Below are positions 11,581 to 23,124 of a stretch of 64,000 nucleotides of DNA, one piece after another. Under the pieces are notes generated by a model. That model saw only the letters and a program-made list of their open reading frames with translations, was not told the origin of the DNA and ran no database searches. The position numbers and the translations under genes are program-made. The DNA comes from Epiperipatus broadwayi (taxonomy: Eukaryota > Onychophora > Udeonychophora > Euonychophora > Peripatidae): assembly GCA_028023455.1 (NCBI GenBank), contig JAQFVV010012446.1, positions 4,157,501 to 4,221,500 of the forward strand, written 5' to 3'. How positions within the stretch are numbered: position 1 is the first letter of the stretch; the number at the start of each line of letters is the position of its first letter.

Positions 11581-11601
11581 TATGAAAACATCTCTTGGTT
11601 G

Positions 11602-11717
11602 TTTTTTTTTTTATATGTCATAGCATCGGCCGGGAGGCGAACCCACAACAACCGTCTGCAACCAACTGCTTGCTTGCAAGGCGGCTGCGCTGACCTCTCG
11701 GCTAACAACGCTTGACT
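11602..11717 (-). repeat. SINE-1 copy with 16-bp target-site duplication
   Basis: Minus-strand SINE-1 with poly-A tail (read as T-run 11602-11612), B box at 11632-11645 and A box near 11695. It is flanked by AAACATCTCTTGGTTG (11586-11601) and AAACATCTCTTAGTTG (11718-11733), one mismatch in 16. The long direct repeat is typical of LINE-driven target-primed insertion. Confidence 0.88.
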
Positions 11718-11744
11718 AAACATCTCTTAGTTGAAACCACTTTT

Positions 11745-12295
11745 CCAAATAATAATTTCTCTATGTCATAGTAATAAAATATTGATCTCATCATTCTATC
11801 TATATGAAATCTTTTCTAAGTTTTTTAATAATCTTTTTGTATCTAGTTTGGGATTCATATATCATTTCTGTTGTCATATCTTTAATCATCCTTCCAGTTC
11901 AGCTACTTTTTATTCTTTTAACTTTTTCATTGATATCAATCATATTTCTTTGTTCTCTCATTCCTATATTTTACTTCTAATTTTCTTTGTTAATCTTAAC
12001 TTATATCTCCCAATATTTCATTATGATGTCTGTAATCCTATATTTTTTTTTTTCATAAAGAGCCCAAGTCTCAAAACTCCAAATAAAATATTGGTATTCA
12101 AAATCTTTCTTTTCAGATCCATAATCGTATTTCTTTTAATATTACATTATTTTACTGTAAGAATTCCACTCAAATTTAACTCTATGATTAATTTCATCCA
12201 TTGTTTTAATTCTTTACTAGTAATCTTTTCAAAATATAAATAGTCCCTAAATTTTAATATATTACCATATCTCTTTGTTCTAAAAGTCTTTGAAC
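11745..12295 (-). pseudogene. LINE 3' remnant (C-terminal reverse-transcriptase region)
   Basis: Translating the minus strand across frames gives fragments such as FETWALYEKK and LNTNILFGVL. These match the 'tyIWSVLLYGxETWTL' stretch that follows the reverse-transcriptase domain in many non-LTR elements. Frameshifts and stops are frequent. The + strand open frame 11731-12243 (170 codons, F/I/S-rich) is the antisense shadow of this remnant. The clade is uncertain, and the call rests on short motifs only. Confidence 0.4.
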
Positions 12296-12318
12296 ATACG
12301 TTTAGGAATTGGTTTTTT

Positions 12319-12420
12319 TTTTTAAGTCATAGCATCGGCCGGGACGCGAACCCGCAACCCGGGCAACTGCCTGCAAGTGCAAGGCAGTCGCGCTGACCTT
12401 TCGACCACCAATGCAAGACG
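12319..12420 (-). repeat. SINE-1 variant with 14-bp target-site duplication
   Basis: It shares CATCGGCCGGGACGCGAACCC (here split by position: B box 12342-12356) with other SINE-1 copies. The middle differs: the GGTTGCAGACGG block is replaced by CCCGGGCAACTGCCTGC, and the A box reads TGGTCGAAAGGTC. It is flanked by GGAATTGGTTTTTT at 12305-12318 and 12421-12434. It may define a second subfamily. Confidence 0.82.
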
Positions 12421-12649
12421 GGAATTGGTTTTTTAATTCTAATTTATTGCTTTCATCCGATACCTCTTTGTAACATTTCCTATTGCTCTGAAGAACTATT
12501 CATGAAAAAAACTAATCCAAGAACTAATCCATCATCTACAAAGTCTAAATGACTTAAGTAATCTCTACTTATTTTTATTTCAATTGCTTTCCATTTCAAT
12601 CTACAAAATATTATACAACAGTCGTAAAACTTTTTTTATTGATGGAATC

Positions 12650-13045
12650 ATTTTGCCCATCATTTTCAACCATTCTTAATCTATTGAAGGATGAAAATCT
12701 CTCCAAGCCATCTTTTTTGATTTCTAGCCTCTTCTCCACATTACCCTAGCACACTTCTTTATTTCATCCATCCATCTCACATATAGTTTTTTTCTAGATC
12801 TTACATAATCTCTTGGAATCCTGTTTACGATTTCAATTGTCCATCTATTATTACCTCTTTTAGCAATATGTCCAGTTTAATTTCACTTGTCTCTTCCCAT
12901 ATGATTCAGTTTCAATCTCTTCTTGTTACTCCTAACATGCATTGCTCCATACTTTGTTGAGTGGTTTAAGTGTCCATGTCTGAGATCCATAAAATAAGAA
13001 ACAATAAAGCATATTTATTAAAAGCCTTCGTTTTCAAACATATAT
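12650..13045 (-). pseudogene. RTE-like LINE 3' remnant
   Basis: The minus strand gives GHIAKRGNNRWTIEIVNRIP, then RDYVRSRKKLYVRWMDEIKK, then a Trp-rich tail (WRDFHPSID). This order matches the C-terminus of RTE-type endonuclease/reverse-transcriptase proteins and the better-kept copy at 18195-18805. Stops and frameshifts break it, so it is not functional. Confidence 0.75.
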
Positions 13046-13179
13046 GTGTACCAAAAGCACTCCAGCCAAATTTCTTACTGATGCTAATCTTCTTATTGTC
13101 ACTATGCAATCTAATCATAAGTTTCCTTTTGATAAATAGTATTTAAAATTTGCGATATTTAAAGACTTCTCTTGACAAA

Positions 13180-13975
13180 TAAATCAATAATTGAATCGCT
13201 TATAATTCTGGAGTTTATAAATTTGAGCACTAGAAGTGACAGCTGGAGTACCTTGTGCTTCAGAGTCTGCCACTCTCCCACTGCAGCTAAGCATGCTGGG
13301 AACTCAGAAAGAATACAGTAATTGAATCATTTATTATTCAGGAATTCATAAGTTCAAGCAGCAGCAGTGACAGATCTGGGCTGCGATCCATGGACTTTGA
13401 GCTCCAGGGCCTGCCACTCTACCACTGCAGCAAAGCATGCTGGGAACTCAGAAAGAATATAGTAATTGAATCATTTATAGTATTCAGGAATTCTTATTAA
13501 GAAGTTGAAGCAACAGAAATCACAGATCTGGGCTGTGATCCACGAACCTTGAGCTCCAGAGTCTGCCACTCTATCATTGCAGCAAAGCATGCTGGGAACT
13601 CGGAACGAATATAATAATTGAATCATTTATTATTCAGGAAATCTTGAACAGAAGTGACACCTGGGCTGCGATCCATGAACCTTGAGCTCCAGAGTCTGCC
13701 ACTCTTCCACTGCAGCAAAGCATGCTGGGAACTCAGAAAGAATATAGCAATTGAATGGTTTATTAATCAGGTGTTCAGAAATGAGAAAGCTGGTCTATGA
13801 CCAATCAATCTTGATCTCCAGGGTCTGCCACTCCAGCACTGCAGGAAAGCATGCTGGAAACCCAGAAAGAACATAGTACATTGAGTTTATAAGAAGTTCA
13901 AGCATAAGGAATGACAAAGCTGGGCTGTGAACTATTAACCTTAACCTGTCTACCAATCTGCAATGGCCTTGTATC
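13180..13975 (-). repeat. Tandem array of tRNA-like SINE-4 units
   Basis: Five full units and one partial unit of about 127-147 bases. Each has AATTGAATCRTTTAT, TTCAGGAATTC, GTGACAGATCTGGGCTG, GATCCATGRACCTTGAGCTC, CCACTGCAGCAAAGCATGC and TGGGAACTCAGAAAGAATA in this order. Read on the minus strand each unit contains CAGTGGTAGAGTGGCAGACT and GGATCGCAGCCC, which look like tRNA A- and B-box regions. The array probably arose by tandem amplification of a SINE-4 copy. Two more relatives follow at 14705-14925. No protein; the frame 13795-13977 is a by-product. Confidence 0.85.
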
Positions 13976-13999
13976 ATGCAAGGCCTATGTCTTGATATT

Positions 14000-14700
14000 A
14001 CTGAGTTTTAAGTGCAGGAGAAATGCTTACAGAATCAAATGTATTTTTATGGTTTACAGATTCAATATAAAATGATAACTTCTGTTATCCATATGATCTG
14101 TAACTGTTTTTTTAGATATCAGATTGCTCTTTTGGTCCACATGATCCAAAAGCTTTCTTTAGTTGCTTTATTTATAATAATCTTCATAAAAGATCTTATA
14201 TAAACTTATAGAATACTGGTAGATATGAAATAGTTAAGATCATTTTTTTGTCTTGCTTGGATATCATAATTAATCAGGGTTGCATTTTGGTATTATCTGA
14301 TATGTCATTTTCGTGTAGACATTGGTTAGATTTCTTTGCCAACAAATTTTTTTTAATTTCTTTACTTGCTTTTTAATTCTTAATATTCAATTATATGATT
14401 TATCTTGTCATTTGAAACTCATAGTTATATGGGCTATGCAATCTTCATTTTTAAAAATTGTTCCTTGTATTATTATTGATGAGATAGCTTTTCTTTCAAT
14501 ACTAATATGTTGTGATACATTTTTGTGACTTTTCTTCACTTCTATAGTTTTCTTTGCTATTTATTTTGTTGTTAATTGTTTTTTAGAACTTCAAATATTT
14601 AGCACTGTTTTTCTCTCATTGATTTTTTCCAAGTTTGAAAAATCTTCAAATTTTTTTTAAATGATTTGTAAATTCTAGTTTGAATTCTTTGGAATATTTC
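14000..14700. other. AT-rich DNA, no supported gene
   Basis: Frames at 14012-14203 and 14322-14528 are rich in F, I and L codons, as expected by chance in T-rich sequence. No motif or repeat is recognised. Confidence 0.4.
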
Positions 14701-14704
14701 ATAA

Positions 14705-14925
14705 GAAATTTGAGTGCCGGAAGTTCCAGGACTGGAATTGATTCAGGGAATGCATGCTCCAGGGTCTGCTATTTTCTCCTGCTGACTAAACTGGGTAAAA
14801 TAATCAAATGGATTAGGAAAGTTCATAAGAAATTTTAGCACTGGAAGTGATAGAACTTGAATCAATTTGACGACCTTATGCTCTAGAGTTTGGCACCCTT
14901 ACCAATGAAACTGTATTAAACATAT
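14705..14925 (-). repeat. Two SINE-4-like copies in tandem
   Basis: Minus-strand copies at 14705-14800 and 14830-14925 share TTGAGTGCCGGAAGT / TTTAGCACTGGAAGTGATAG and GCTCTAGAGTTTGGCA-type words with the array at 13.2-14 kb. They are diverged outliers of that array. Confidence 0.6.
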
Positions 14926-14929
14926 AACA

Positions 14930-15330
14930 GTCTTGAAGTGCAAATTTTGTATTTGTCAACTCTGCTGTGCCTTCATTTGATATTTTCATATCCACTTTTT
15001 CACATTCCACAAATCTATGTTCTCTCTCATTTTCTATACCAAATTTATTTACAGAACTTCAACTTTTGAGTCTTCTCCAATTTTAGCTTTAAAATCTTCT
15101 ATGATAATTTTAAAATGTTATTTGCTATAACTAAAACTTTTCCATATATCTATATAAAAGTCTTCTTTTTTTTGGCAGAATTAGAACTTTTTAGAACATA
15201 AACCTGAATTGTTCACACTTATTTCGATAAGTGGAATATGTAATATTTCTGCTTTGTCTGATGTCCCATTGTCCCACTCCCCATCTACATTGCTATCTAT
15301 ATTTTCATGTTTTATTTATGATGAGTCCTT
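14930..15330. other. AT-rich DNA, possible decayed LINE
   Basis: Minus-strand fragments rich in Lys and Glu read in several frames without a firm motif. I cannot support a gene. Confidence 0.25.
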
Positions 15331-15332
15331 TC

Positions 15333-15691
15333 CACTTATTTTTCCAATATTTAACAGATATATGTATTTAAGAATGTTGAATTAAATATTTTTATGGGTT
15401 GTTATTCTTATAAAGAATAGATATAAAGATATTATAACCATGTAAACATAGATAATGTGTTGCCTTTTCATGTTGCTAGGAAACTATCAATTACTACTAA
15501 TTGACAATTCTCACTTGTTTTTCCAATATTAAACAGATATATGTATTTAGGAATGTTGAATTAAATATTTTTGTGGACTGTTATTCTTATAAAGAATAGA
15601 CACAAAGAGATTATAACCATGTAACCAGAGATAATTTTTTGCCTTTTCATGTTGCTAGGAAACTATCAATTACTACTAATTTGACAATTCT
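15333..15691. repeat. Tandem duplication, period about 179 bp
   Basis: Two copies begin CACTTRTTTTTCCAATATT at 15333 and 15512. They run through GTTATTCTTATAAAGAATAG, CATGTTGCTAGGAAACTATC and ACTACTAATT with about 93% identity by eye. Non-coding. The CATGTTGCTAGGAAAC words resemble an X-box-type motif, which may be chance. Confidence 0.85.
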
Positions 15692-15699
15692 TTTGAGTT

Positions 15700-17555
15700 A
15701 AACTTTTTTCATTAATCTATAATAGCTTGTTTATTGAAATTTATTGAAGAAAAAGGTCATTAAAATGTATATATCATTTAAAAATGATATATATTATTTT
15801 AAAATTGAAACTTGAAATTATCTTTAAACAAAATTAAGGATTTTGCTTATTTTCATGACTGTCATGAGGGAAGTATTTGATAATAGCTTCTCTTGTATAA
15901 CTTTCAATTTCAAATTGTGAAAGTGGTTTGCATTTTATTGCACATCATTAGTATTAAAGTTTATTTAAATTGTTACTTTAAAATATGAAATTTTCAAATC
16001 TGCAAAATTACTTTCTTTTTTATCATTAAGAGCATCCAACAGTCCACTGCTTGGTGGAAAACCCTTCCCATCTCACCAATGGCTATTACTGATTGAGTCT
16101 AATTTATTTCATATTGATAAATACATATTAACTTTTGACAATTCTATAAATAATTTTGATAAGATTTCTCAAAAGAAAAATGAATTCTTTACTCACATTT
16201 CTTTATTAGAAAATTAATCAGTACTGTAAATGTATCTCTTGTGTTCAGTGAAAATATATTTGCTAATAAAATATTTAGTAGAAATTTTTTTTAACAGCCC
16301 CTAGTAACTGTTTGAGTTATATTTTGAATTTTTTATTTTAACTATTGAACCTTTTTATTCAAAATATATTCCTATAATTTTTTAACTAATTTGTTAAATA
16401 TATAAGTTTTCAAATGAAAATTATTCTTAAAAATAATATTTTAATTTTTAAAATGTACAAAAAAAACGTAAAGAATCTCAAATGCGACATCAGAACAATA
16501 GCTTTTTGTTATTATGCGAGACAATTTGTCGATAAAAATAATTTATGAATGAAATAAAGTTTTTTTTAAATTCACTTTTTAAAAAATTGTAGTTAAGATT
16601 ACATAAAGCAATGAAAATCTGTTTTAAAATTCCAATTATTTTAAAATATCAAAAAAAAAAACCCACTAAAACATTCCTTTTTTTATCAATCACAACTTCC
16701 TGTTTTAAATTATTAAATTTCTATTGATTCCTATGCAGTTTTCAAATAAAATCTTAATCTAATCTTAATATTTTTGTCAAAAAATAAATATTTCACAAAT
16801 ATTTTGCCAAAATAATCATTAATTTACAAACTATGGACAATACATGATTTTTTTTTAAAAGTTAAACAAAGCTCTCGTAAGCACTCTTGGACCTGAGAAT
16901 AAAGAGAAACTACCAATCTGCAGCATTTTCAGATTTATCTGTAATAAGTTTTCTGTATGGTACTGACACCTTTAGTTATTTTTTTGAATTAATAAATCAA
17001 TAGTTTTTATCACCAAAAGAATCAAAAACTGCCAAAAAATATACAGATAACCACAAGAGAATGAATTTAAGCAAAGTGACCAAAGTTTCACTAGTACACA
17101 TTGAAGAAACACAGCTAATAAACAGACATGTGTATGATATCAGTGGAAACTTGATGAATTTGCTATATGTTTATACGTCATGACAATTATTGTATAAATA
17201 ATAATATTTATTTTACTTCTACCACTATATATATCTATATAAAACATTAAAATAAAATTGTTTTTTTTATTTAAATAGTAAATGCTGTTATAATAAATAA
17301 TACACACTCCCTTTTCAATATTCAACAATGTGATAACAAGAGAGTGGTTGCACTTTTCTATTGGTTCTCTTCTTACATAAAGAAGATTATATTGAATAAT
17401 TAAGTCTGAGAATAATCAATTCAATTATTTATTGTAAGATATTTGTTAAACAGTTTGATCTTTTATTTAACAAAGTAAAGAAATTTCTTCTTATTTTAAC
17501 ATTTGTAATAAATGTTTAAATAATTTGTACATAATAAAGTAAATCACAATGTGAA
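15700..17555. other. AT-rich DNA, no supported gene
   Basis: Long A/T runs. The 62-codon minus frame 17140-17328 has only background composition. Confidence 0.4.
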
Positions 17556-17559
17556 TATA

Positions 17560-17755
17560 TATGTATGGAATATTTCCATCATCTAATTGAAAGAAGAGTA
17601 AAACAATAATGTTTGAAACATTATGTTCTATACTAATTTGCATGTTATTTATTAACAGTTGAACGCATTTAGAAGAGTATAAATAAAGTTTGAATTTTTC
17701 TAGTTTCAAGTAGATAATAGAAATAATTTAACATATAAAATGCCATCATAAACAT
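17560..17755. mobile_element. SINE-2/TIR family remnant
   Basis: The left end GGAATATTTCCATCATCTAA faces a complementary right end (TAGATAATAGAAATAATTTA). GAGTATAAATAAAGTTTGAA before the right end matches 2265-2290 and 31305-31330. The tRNA-like middle is lost. Confidence 0.5.
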
Positions 17756-17979
17756 TTAGACAATCATATGTATATATTGAATTATAATTGGCAGCTGCAG
17801 ATTGATTATTATATGTAGATGATATTCCCCAAAGGATTCATGCTTAAACAATTGAGTGGAATATCGGCAATCTGTTATCATGGAAACATTACAATTCCTT
17901 AAAAAAGTAGATAACTGAAAATTCTAATAACTGGATGTTAAAATAAAACAATGGTGAGACTTTGTTCAATAATTGTTTA

Positions 17980-18070
17980 GCGTAGTAGTAGAATATTGAG
18001 TCTGGGGTGTGAGACCCTTGGATCGATTCTATTACTGGAGTTTCTAGTACTCAAACATATGTATTTTTGA
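17980..18070 (+). repeat. SINE-4 copy (tRNA-like)
   Basis: GCGTAGTAGTAGAATATTGA, GTCTGGGGTGTGAGACCC, then B-box-like TTGGATCGATTCTA, then GAGTTTCTAGTACTCAAAC. Same family as 18865-19030 and 42215-42310. Confidence 0.6.
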
Positions 18071-18194
18071 TTAACAAAGCCATTCAATTGTCTTTATGTC
18101 TAAATTATAAATTGCTGACATTATATTGGTTTGTTTAAGAATGGAAACTGCGGTTATGTAATTTATATATATATATGTTCAATGGATTTTCTCA

Positions 18195-18805
18195 AAAGAT
18201 GAAAATAAAGATTGATTATGATGAGTTAGAAATTAACAACTACAAATGCCTTAGTCAGATTATTACTACAGATGGAAACAATGAATGGAATTAATCATAG
18301 AATTAAACTTAGTTGGAGTGATTTTGGTAGAGATAACTTAATACTAAAAGGAAATATGCCTATGTGTTTGAAAAGTAACATTTTAAATAAATGTGTTTTA
18401 CCAGTTCTTACTTATGGGTCTGAGAATTGGACACTTAATAGAAGAGCAATACAGAGACTTCAGACAACTCAAAGGAGTATGGAGAGATGCATGCTAGTAA
18501 TAACAAAAAGAGATTGAAATTGCAATGTATGGGTAAGAGAACAAATAAGTTTTACTGACATCATTGAAAGAATAAAAAGATTGAAGTGGAGTTGGGATGG
18601 ACATATTGTTAGATGAGATGATAATAGATGGACAATTGAAATCTTAAACTGGATTCCAAGAGATTGTAAAAGACCCAGAAAGAGACCACATGTGAGATGG
18701 ATGAAGTAAAGTGGAGGGGTGATATGGAGAAGAGAGGCTAGAGATCAAAAAAGATGAATTGAACTCGGAGAGACCTTCATCCTGCAGTTGATTAATAATG
18801 GTTGA
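18195..18805 (+). pseudogene. RTE-like non-LTR retrotransposon 3' end
   Basis: The best-kept LINE fragment on this strand. From 18199 it reads YDELEINNYKCLSQIIT, shifts frame, then runs 18272-18517 with NKCVLPVLTYGSENWTL, RLQTTQRSMERCML and TKRD. After stops come REQISFTDIIERIKRLKWSW, GHIVR, DNRWTIEILNWIPRDCKRP and RWMK, ending at LGETFIL. This order is that of the C-terminal part of RTE-clade proteins, after the reverse-transcriptase catalytic motifs, which are absent here. A TA microsatellite (18812-18822) follows, as is usual at LINE 3' ends. Two minus-strand relatives are at 12650-13045 and 60665-61010. 5'-truncated and broken, so not active. Confidence 0.85.
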
Positions 18806-18861
18806 CAATGATATATATATAAACAGTCAGTAGAACATTGATAATCCAACCCTTGTTTTGC

Positions 18862-19035
18862 CCTGCTTGGCTTAATGTATAGTAAAATGTCAGACTCTGG
18901 AGTGTAAAGTCTTTGGGTTGATTCCAAATCTGGCATTTCCCATGCTCAAACTTCTTATGAATTCCTAAACAAGGAAGCCATTTTGGATTTTTGATTTTCA
19001 TTCCAGCCTTCAATGATTCATTTATCTGCTTAATC
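18862..19035 (+). repeat. SINE-4 copy, longer 3' part
   Basis: AATGTATAGTAAAATGTCAG, ACTCTGGAGTGTAAAGTC, TTGGGTTGATTCCAAATC (B-box-like), then CATGCTCAAACTTCTTATGA. Frames on the minus strand (18745-18936 and 18792-19061) are read-through of this SINE and the LINE end. Confidence 0.6.
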
Positions 19036-19039
19036 AGTA

Positions 19040-19740
19040 ATGCATTTATTGTTGTGCACAAATATTATTTCTGTCTCAAAATATATTTATTCCGATTATA
19101 TTATTCAATTTTAAATAGGAAGAAGTTGATTTGTTGCTTGATAAATGTTTATAATTGTTAAAAAAAATATCAAAGTGGTAAATGTTGTTATTATTAATAA
19201 TTATGAATGTGTTAAGTTTTCTTTAACCTTAAAATATGTTGAATTAACTATAAAATAAGTTGTTTTAGCCAAGGGATGATATTGAATCATATTATTAGCA
19301 GTCTTTTCACTTCTTGCCATTCTTTCAACCCAATTTAACATCTCGATTCTAGAGCTAGTTAATAATTTTTAATATGTTTATTTCTAATGTCATTTCACGC
19401 CAAAGGGCATGATGTGAAAATCATCCAGGATTGCGTGATTTAAGAAATGATAGATTTGTAAGAATATAAAGATAAAATTATTTTATTATTTAATTTTACT
19501 TATTGCTTTGTTCAAAGGCAGCACTGTTTGGTAAGTTGCTGACAATGATGATATATGTTAACAATAAAATAATTCGTTTTTTAAACATCAGCGAACATTA
19601 TATTATTAACTCTTTGTTACAGCGAATAAGAAGGAAGTTATTTTAATCTTCTTGCATAACAGTGTTAGAAATTATAAAATCATTTTATTATTGTCATATT
19701 TAAATGTCTCCAAATTTTTATATTAAGCATTTTCAATATA
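19040..19740. other. AT-rich DNA, no supported feature
   Basis: No gene or matched repeat is seen. Confidence 0.4.
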
Positions 19741-19745
19741 TAATT

Positions 19746-19948
19746 TTTTTTTTACAGTACAGGCTTTTTCATACCTGCACTTTAATATGTAATATATAAG
19801 GGGTTTGAACTCGACTTTTACACGACCCTTAACTATCCACGCTATCTCATACTGCTGACACATTTGATCATACACATGTTGAAAAGATAAATAATCACCA
19901 ATATTCGTATTTCGTGCTAAACCAGAACTCACCAGTTAGTCCAGCTTT
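19746..19948 (-). repeat. SINE-3, tRNA-derived SINE
   Basis: On the minus strand: GGTTTAGCACGAAATACGAA, TATCTTTTCAACATGTGTAT, CAGTATGAGATAGCGTGGAT (tRNA-like A region), GAGTTCAAACCCC (B box), ATATATTACATATT and CAGGTATGAAAAAGCCTGTA, then an A-rich tail. Other copies: 27757-27962 (inverted pair), 44821-45016 (-), 62030-62205 (+). The frame 19723-19932 is a shadow of it. Confidence 0.8.
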
Positions 19949-20084
19949 TCCTAACATTGTCATTAACAATTCCTTTTTTTTCTAAAATTATTTTTAAAAA
20001 ATTATTTACAGTCAAGCATGATATAAGAGGAACCTACAAATTTGATTATTAAAATAATAGTAAATCTTTTCGTAAAATAGTGCT

Positions 20085-20125
20085 ACCTAGTGCAAGCTAT
20101 AGTAAACAATAATAGTTTATGCAGG
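20085..20125 (-). repeat. Rep-A end fragment
   Basis: AGTGCTACCTAGTGCAAGCT plus TAGTAAACAATA matches the terminal words of Rep-A copies (24088-24120 and 50448-50480). Only the end is present. Confidence 0.4.
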
Positions 20126-20129
20126 AAAA

Positions 20130-21395
20130 AGAAATGGTGGTTAAATGAGGTTTAAATTTGATTATTGTAATCACAGAAAATGAAATATGTAAAAGTTTTA
20201 CATGTGGATGATATTGTGAAAAAAATTTTATGTGCAAAAGCAAGAATAATTAATATGTAAGCATTGGAATTACAAATACATGTATATATTTTTAGAGGTT
20301 TTCATCTTTTCTTATGATAGATTAATTAACATAATTCATAGAGGATAGGAAAAATCTTCATAAAAATTATAAAACAGTCCTATCTGCCTCATTTATAGAA
20401 AACTTAAGACATACATTTTTCTTATAAAATAAAAACGCACAAAAAATTATTTATTGTTATGATTTGTTGAAGTGTGTCGTCTCAGAATCATATAGTATTT
20501 TTAATGTTTTTATAAAGCACCTAGTTTTTTTTACCAGAATTTAATTACTTAAAAGTAATCATTGCTTTGGGATTAACATATTGATTTCAATGAAGATTTT
20601 ATTTGTTAATGATCTGAAAATAGAGAAATTTTACCAGTAATTCAAAATCAAATCAAAAGGGGTGGGGCGTAGAACAACTTATTTTTTTCTATGCTAAAAT
20701 TCTAGATATTATAATAATTGTATACAATTATTGTTTGTAAAGTTTTATGTCTATATTTTTTTTTACTATTATAAAAAAATATATAATTTAATAATTAAAC
20801 ACTCAATAAAATTTCACCTTTATTTTACTCTGATATCAAACAGATTAAAATTTAACATATCTAATTTTTTACATTGTTAAATTTCTCTTGGCTGAAATTG
20901 ATATTCACCATTTCTTAAAATCATTTTGTTTTTTAAAAACCATTTCTAAATCAATAATTTTTATAATATTACTATATGTCATTATAGATAGAGTAGGATT
21001 AATATGGATTTTTTTTAAAAAATTCATTCTAATTCAAAACCTTTTGAAATGAAATTTAATACAATTTTGAATTTGTACTAATTCAAATTAATATGAAATG
21101 AAATTTGATATATATTATAAGATGATATCAGGTTTTAATTAATATAAATTAAATTTCAAACAATATGAATTTTTTTTTCTAAATTGCCCAACAATTACAC
21201 ATGAATTACCAATTGATCTTTGCAATATAAAAGGCTTAACTGCTAGCCAATTAAACGATTTTAATGAAATGGTCATTTTTTGCTCTCTTTATTTATAAAT
21301 TAATATTAATTTATTTTTTAATATTATATTTATTTTCATTTTTTAGAAATAAAATGATATAAAAATTATTTGTGAATTAACTGATTCTTTTTTTC
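20130..21395. other. AT-rich DNA, no supported gene
   Basis: Very low complexity; no recognised frame or repeat. Confidence 0.4.
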
Positions 21396-21399
21396 AAGA

Positions 21400-22275
21400 C
21401 ATCTCCCAGTTGCTTGAGAATTCTAGAATTTAAATTTGTGTTTTTCACCCTCTACTGGAAAATATTGCTAACATTTTTTTACAGCTTTAAAATTCATGTA
21501 TATTTATTTTCTAATATTTTAATTTCAAAAAAATTCAAAAGATGGCATGAAAATCGAATAATCAGTATTTTAAAGTAACTGAAACCCATGATGAGTAGTC
21601 ATTGTATATTGGTGATCTCAAACTTTGTGAGAGTATTTCAAGGAAATATTACGATGGTCTAAAAACTTAAATTTTTGAAAAGTTTATGATTAATTTTGTA
21701 TCATAAGTATGTAATAATTATTAAAATTCAAAAATATGTATTATTACATATTTATTTTTTACAGAAATGTTTTATTTTTAAATATAAAATAATACATTTT
21801 TTTGAAAATTGTTTCTATAGAGATTAAACACAGCTGTCTAGAAATGAGGTCACCCAATAGATTGTTATAATATTTAGTGATGTTGTAAAAATTATGAAAA
21901 AATTTTAAACTTTTAAAGCATAAATTGATAGATTTAGTAATTATTAAAAATAATTTGTTCAGCTTTTTAAAACAAACATCAAACAAAATAGATTTTGTTC
22001 ATTTTGCAAATTGAATCAGCCCCACCAGAAATTTGATCACATGACAGCATTTTGTTTTGATTAAAATCTAATTTTTAAAATAATTCTGAAAATCAAAAAT
22101 GAGTTTTTAAAAATTTATTTAATTTCTAGATAAAAATATCTATTGAATGAGGTCAAATTTATTATATTCTGATAAATAATAATAGTTTAATATCAAAATG
22201 AAAGTTGAAATCTTAAATCCACTAAGAACAAAGAAATCTGACAATATTAGCAGAGTCCTAAAGGGTAATACATCT
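21400..22275. repeat. Repeat B, copy 2 (~880 bp)
   Basis: Direct-orientation partner of 5560-6445. Diverged mainly by point changes and short indels. The minus frame 21759-21986 lies in it and is not preserved in copy 1, which argues against coding. Confidence 0.65.
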
Positions 22276-22279
22276 TTAA

Positions 22280-22855
22280 ATTATAAAAATGGTAAAGAAA
22301 TGCATTTTTTTTGGTATTACAAACAGGTAAAAAAAGATGCATGGGAAATATTAATAAACTGCATTTTATTTGTTTAATAAACTTTTTGGATGTTTAACTA
22401 AGAATCTATAAGCAAATGAATATGATGTAAAAATGAAATTATTATGAGGTTCCAAATAAATTTCTTTTCAACCTCAACAATAAAGTCATCTGGATTTGAT
22501 CATCCAAGATGCTACTTGAATCTCATTAATAGATTTGGAATAACTTAAAGTTATTGTGCTCATAGGCTTCATAAATGAGATTTAACAGCTATTAATCTAT
22601 ATAGATGTAATTGAAGGCTTTAATATAATAGTTGTTAGTGAATCTATCTTCTGATTGGAATCTCTACTGGTTTCCTTAGGATGTTTTGTTAAAAGATAAC
22701 ATGTCCAAAGAAATTTTATATATTAAACATATGTAAGATTGTTGAAAAAACTTTGAATATACTATAAGTGCTGAAAAAAAATTGTATCCATATACTCTAT
22801 ATTCAGTCAAAAATACTACTGTTTAGGCTGTGATTGTGAAAATTGTAATTTAAAA
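22280..22855. other. AT-rich DNA, no supported feature
   Basis: Nothing recognised. Confidence 0.4.
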
Positions 22856-22860
22856 TATTC

Positions 22861-23118
22861 TATATAAATGCAATTTATCCATTACTTTAAACACCTTTTA
22901 GCAAAAACCTTTGATTGTACCCATATGCATACACAATCTTATGTTTCAACTGTCCTGCAGTCTTCTTCAGAACCACTTTATTCTAAGTTTTTTTATTTTT
23001 AAGTGGCTCCAAAGAAGACTGCAAGACAGCCGAAATGTAAGATTGTGTAAGCACGTGGCTGCAATAAAAGGTTTTTGCTAAAAAGTGTTCAAAGTAGTGG
23101 AGAAATTGCATTTATATA
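22861..23118. repeat. Foldback element (family H2) with hammerhead-like cores in both arms
   Basis: TATATAAATGCAATTT at the left pairs with AAATTGCATTTATATA at the right, and about 120 bases pair between. Each arm holds CTGAAGA or a variant, a stem II (GACTG/CAGTY), then GAAAC or GAAAT: minus strand 22943-22970, plus strand 23009-23036. No GTC follows; GTAAGATTGTG comes instead. Part of the wider hammerhead-like group described in the findings. Confidence 0.7.
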
Positions 23119-23124
23119 AGATAA

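Noticed and set aside
11731-12243. 170-codon open frame on the + strand, the second longest in the window
   Set aside because: F/I/S-rich antisense of a decayed LINE. The minus strand shows reverse-transcriptase-type fragments across frames.
22861-23118. Calling the H2 foldback a true hammerhead
   Set aside because: No NUH triplet follows GAAAC at a helix III distance; only half of the core is present.
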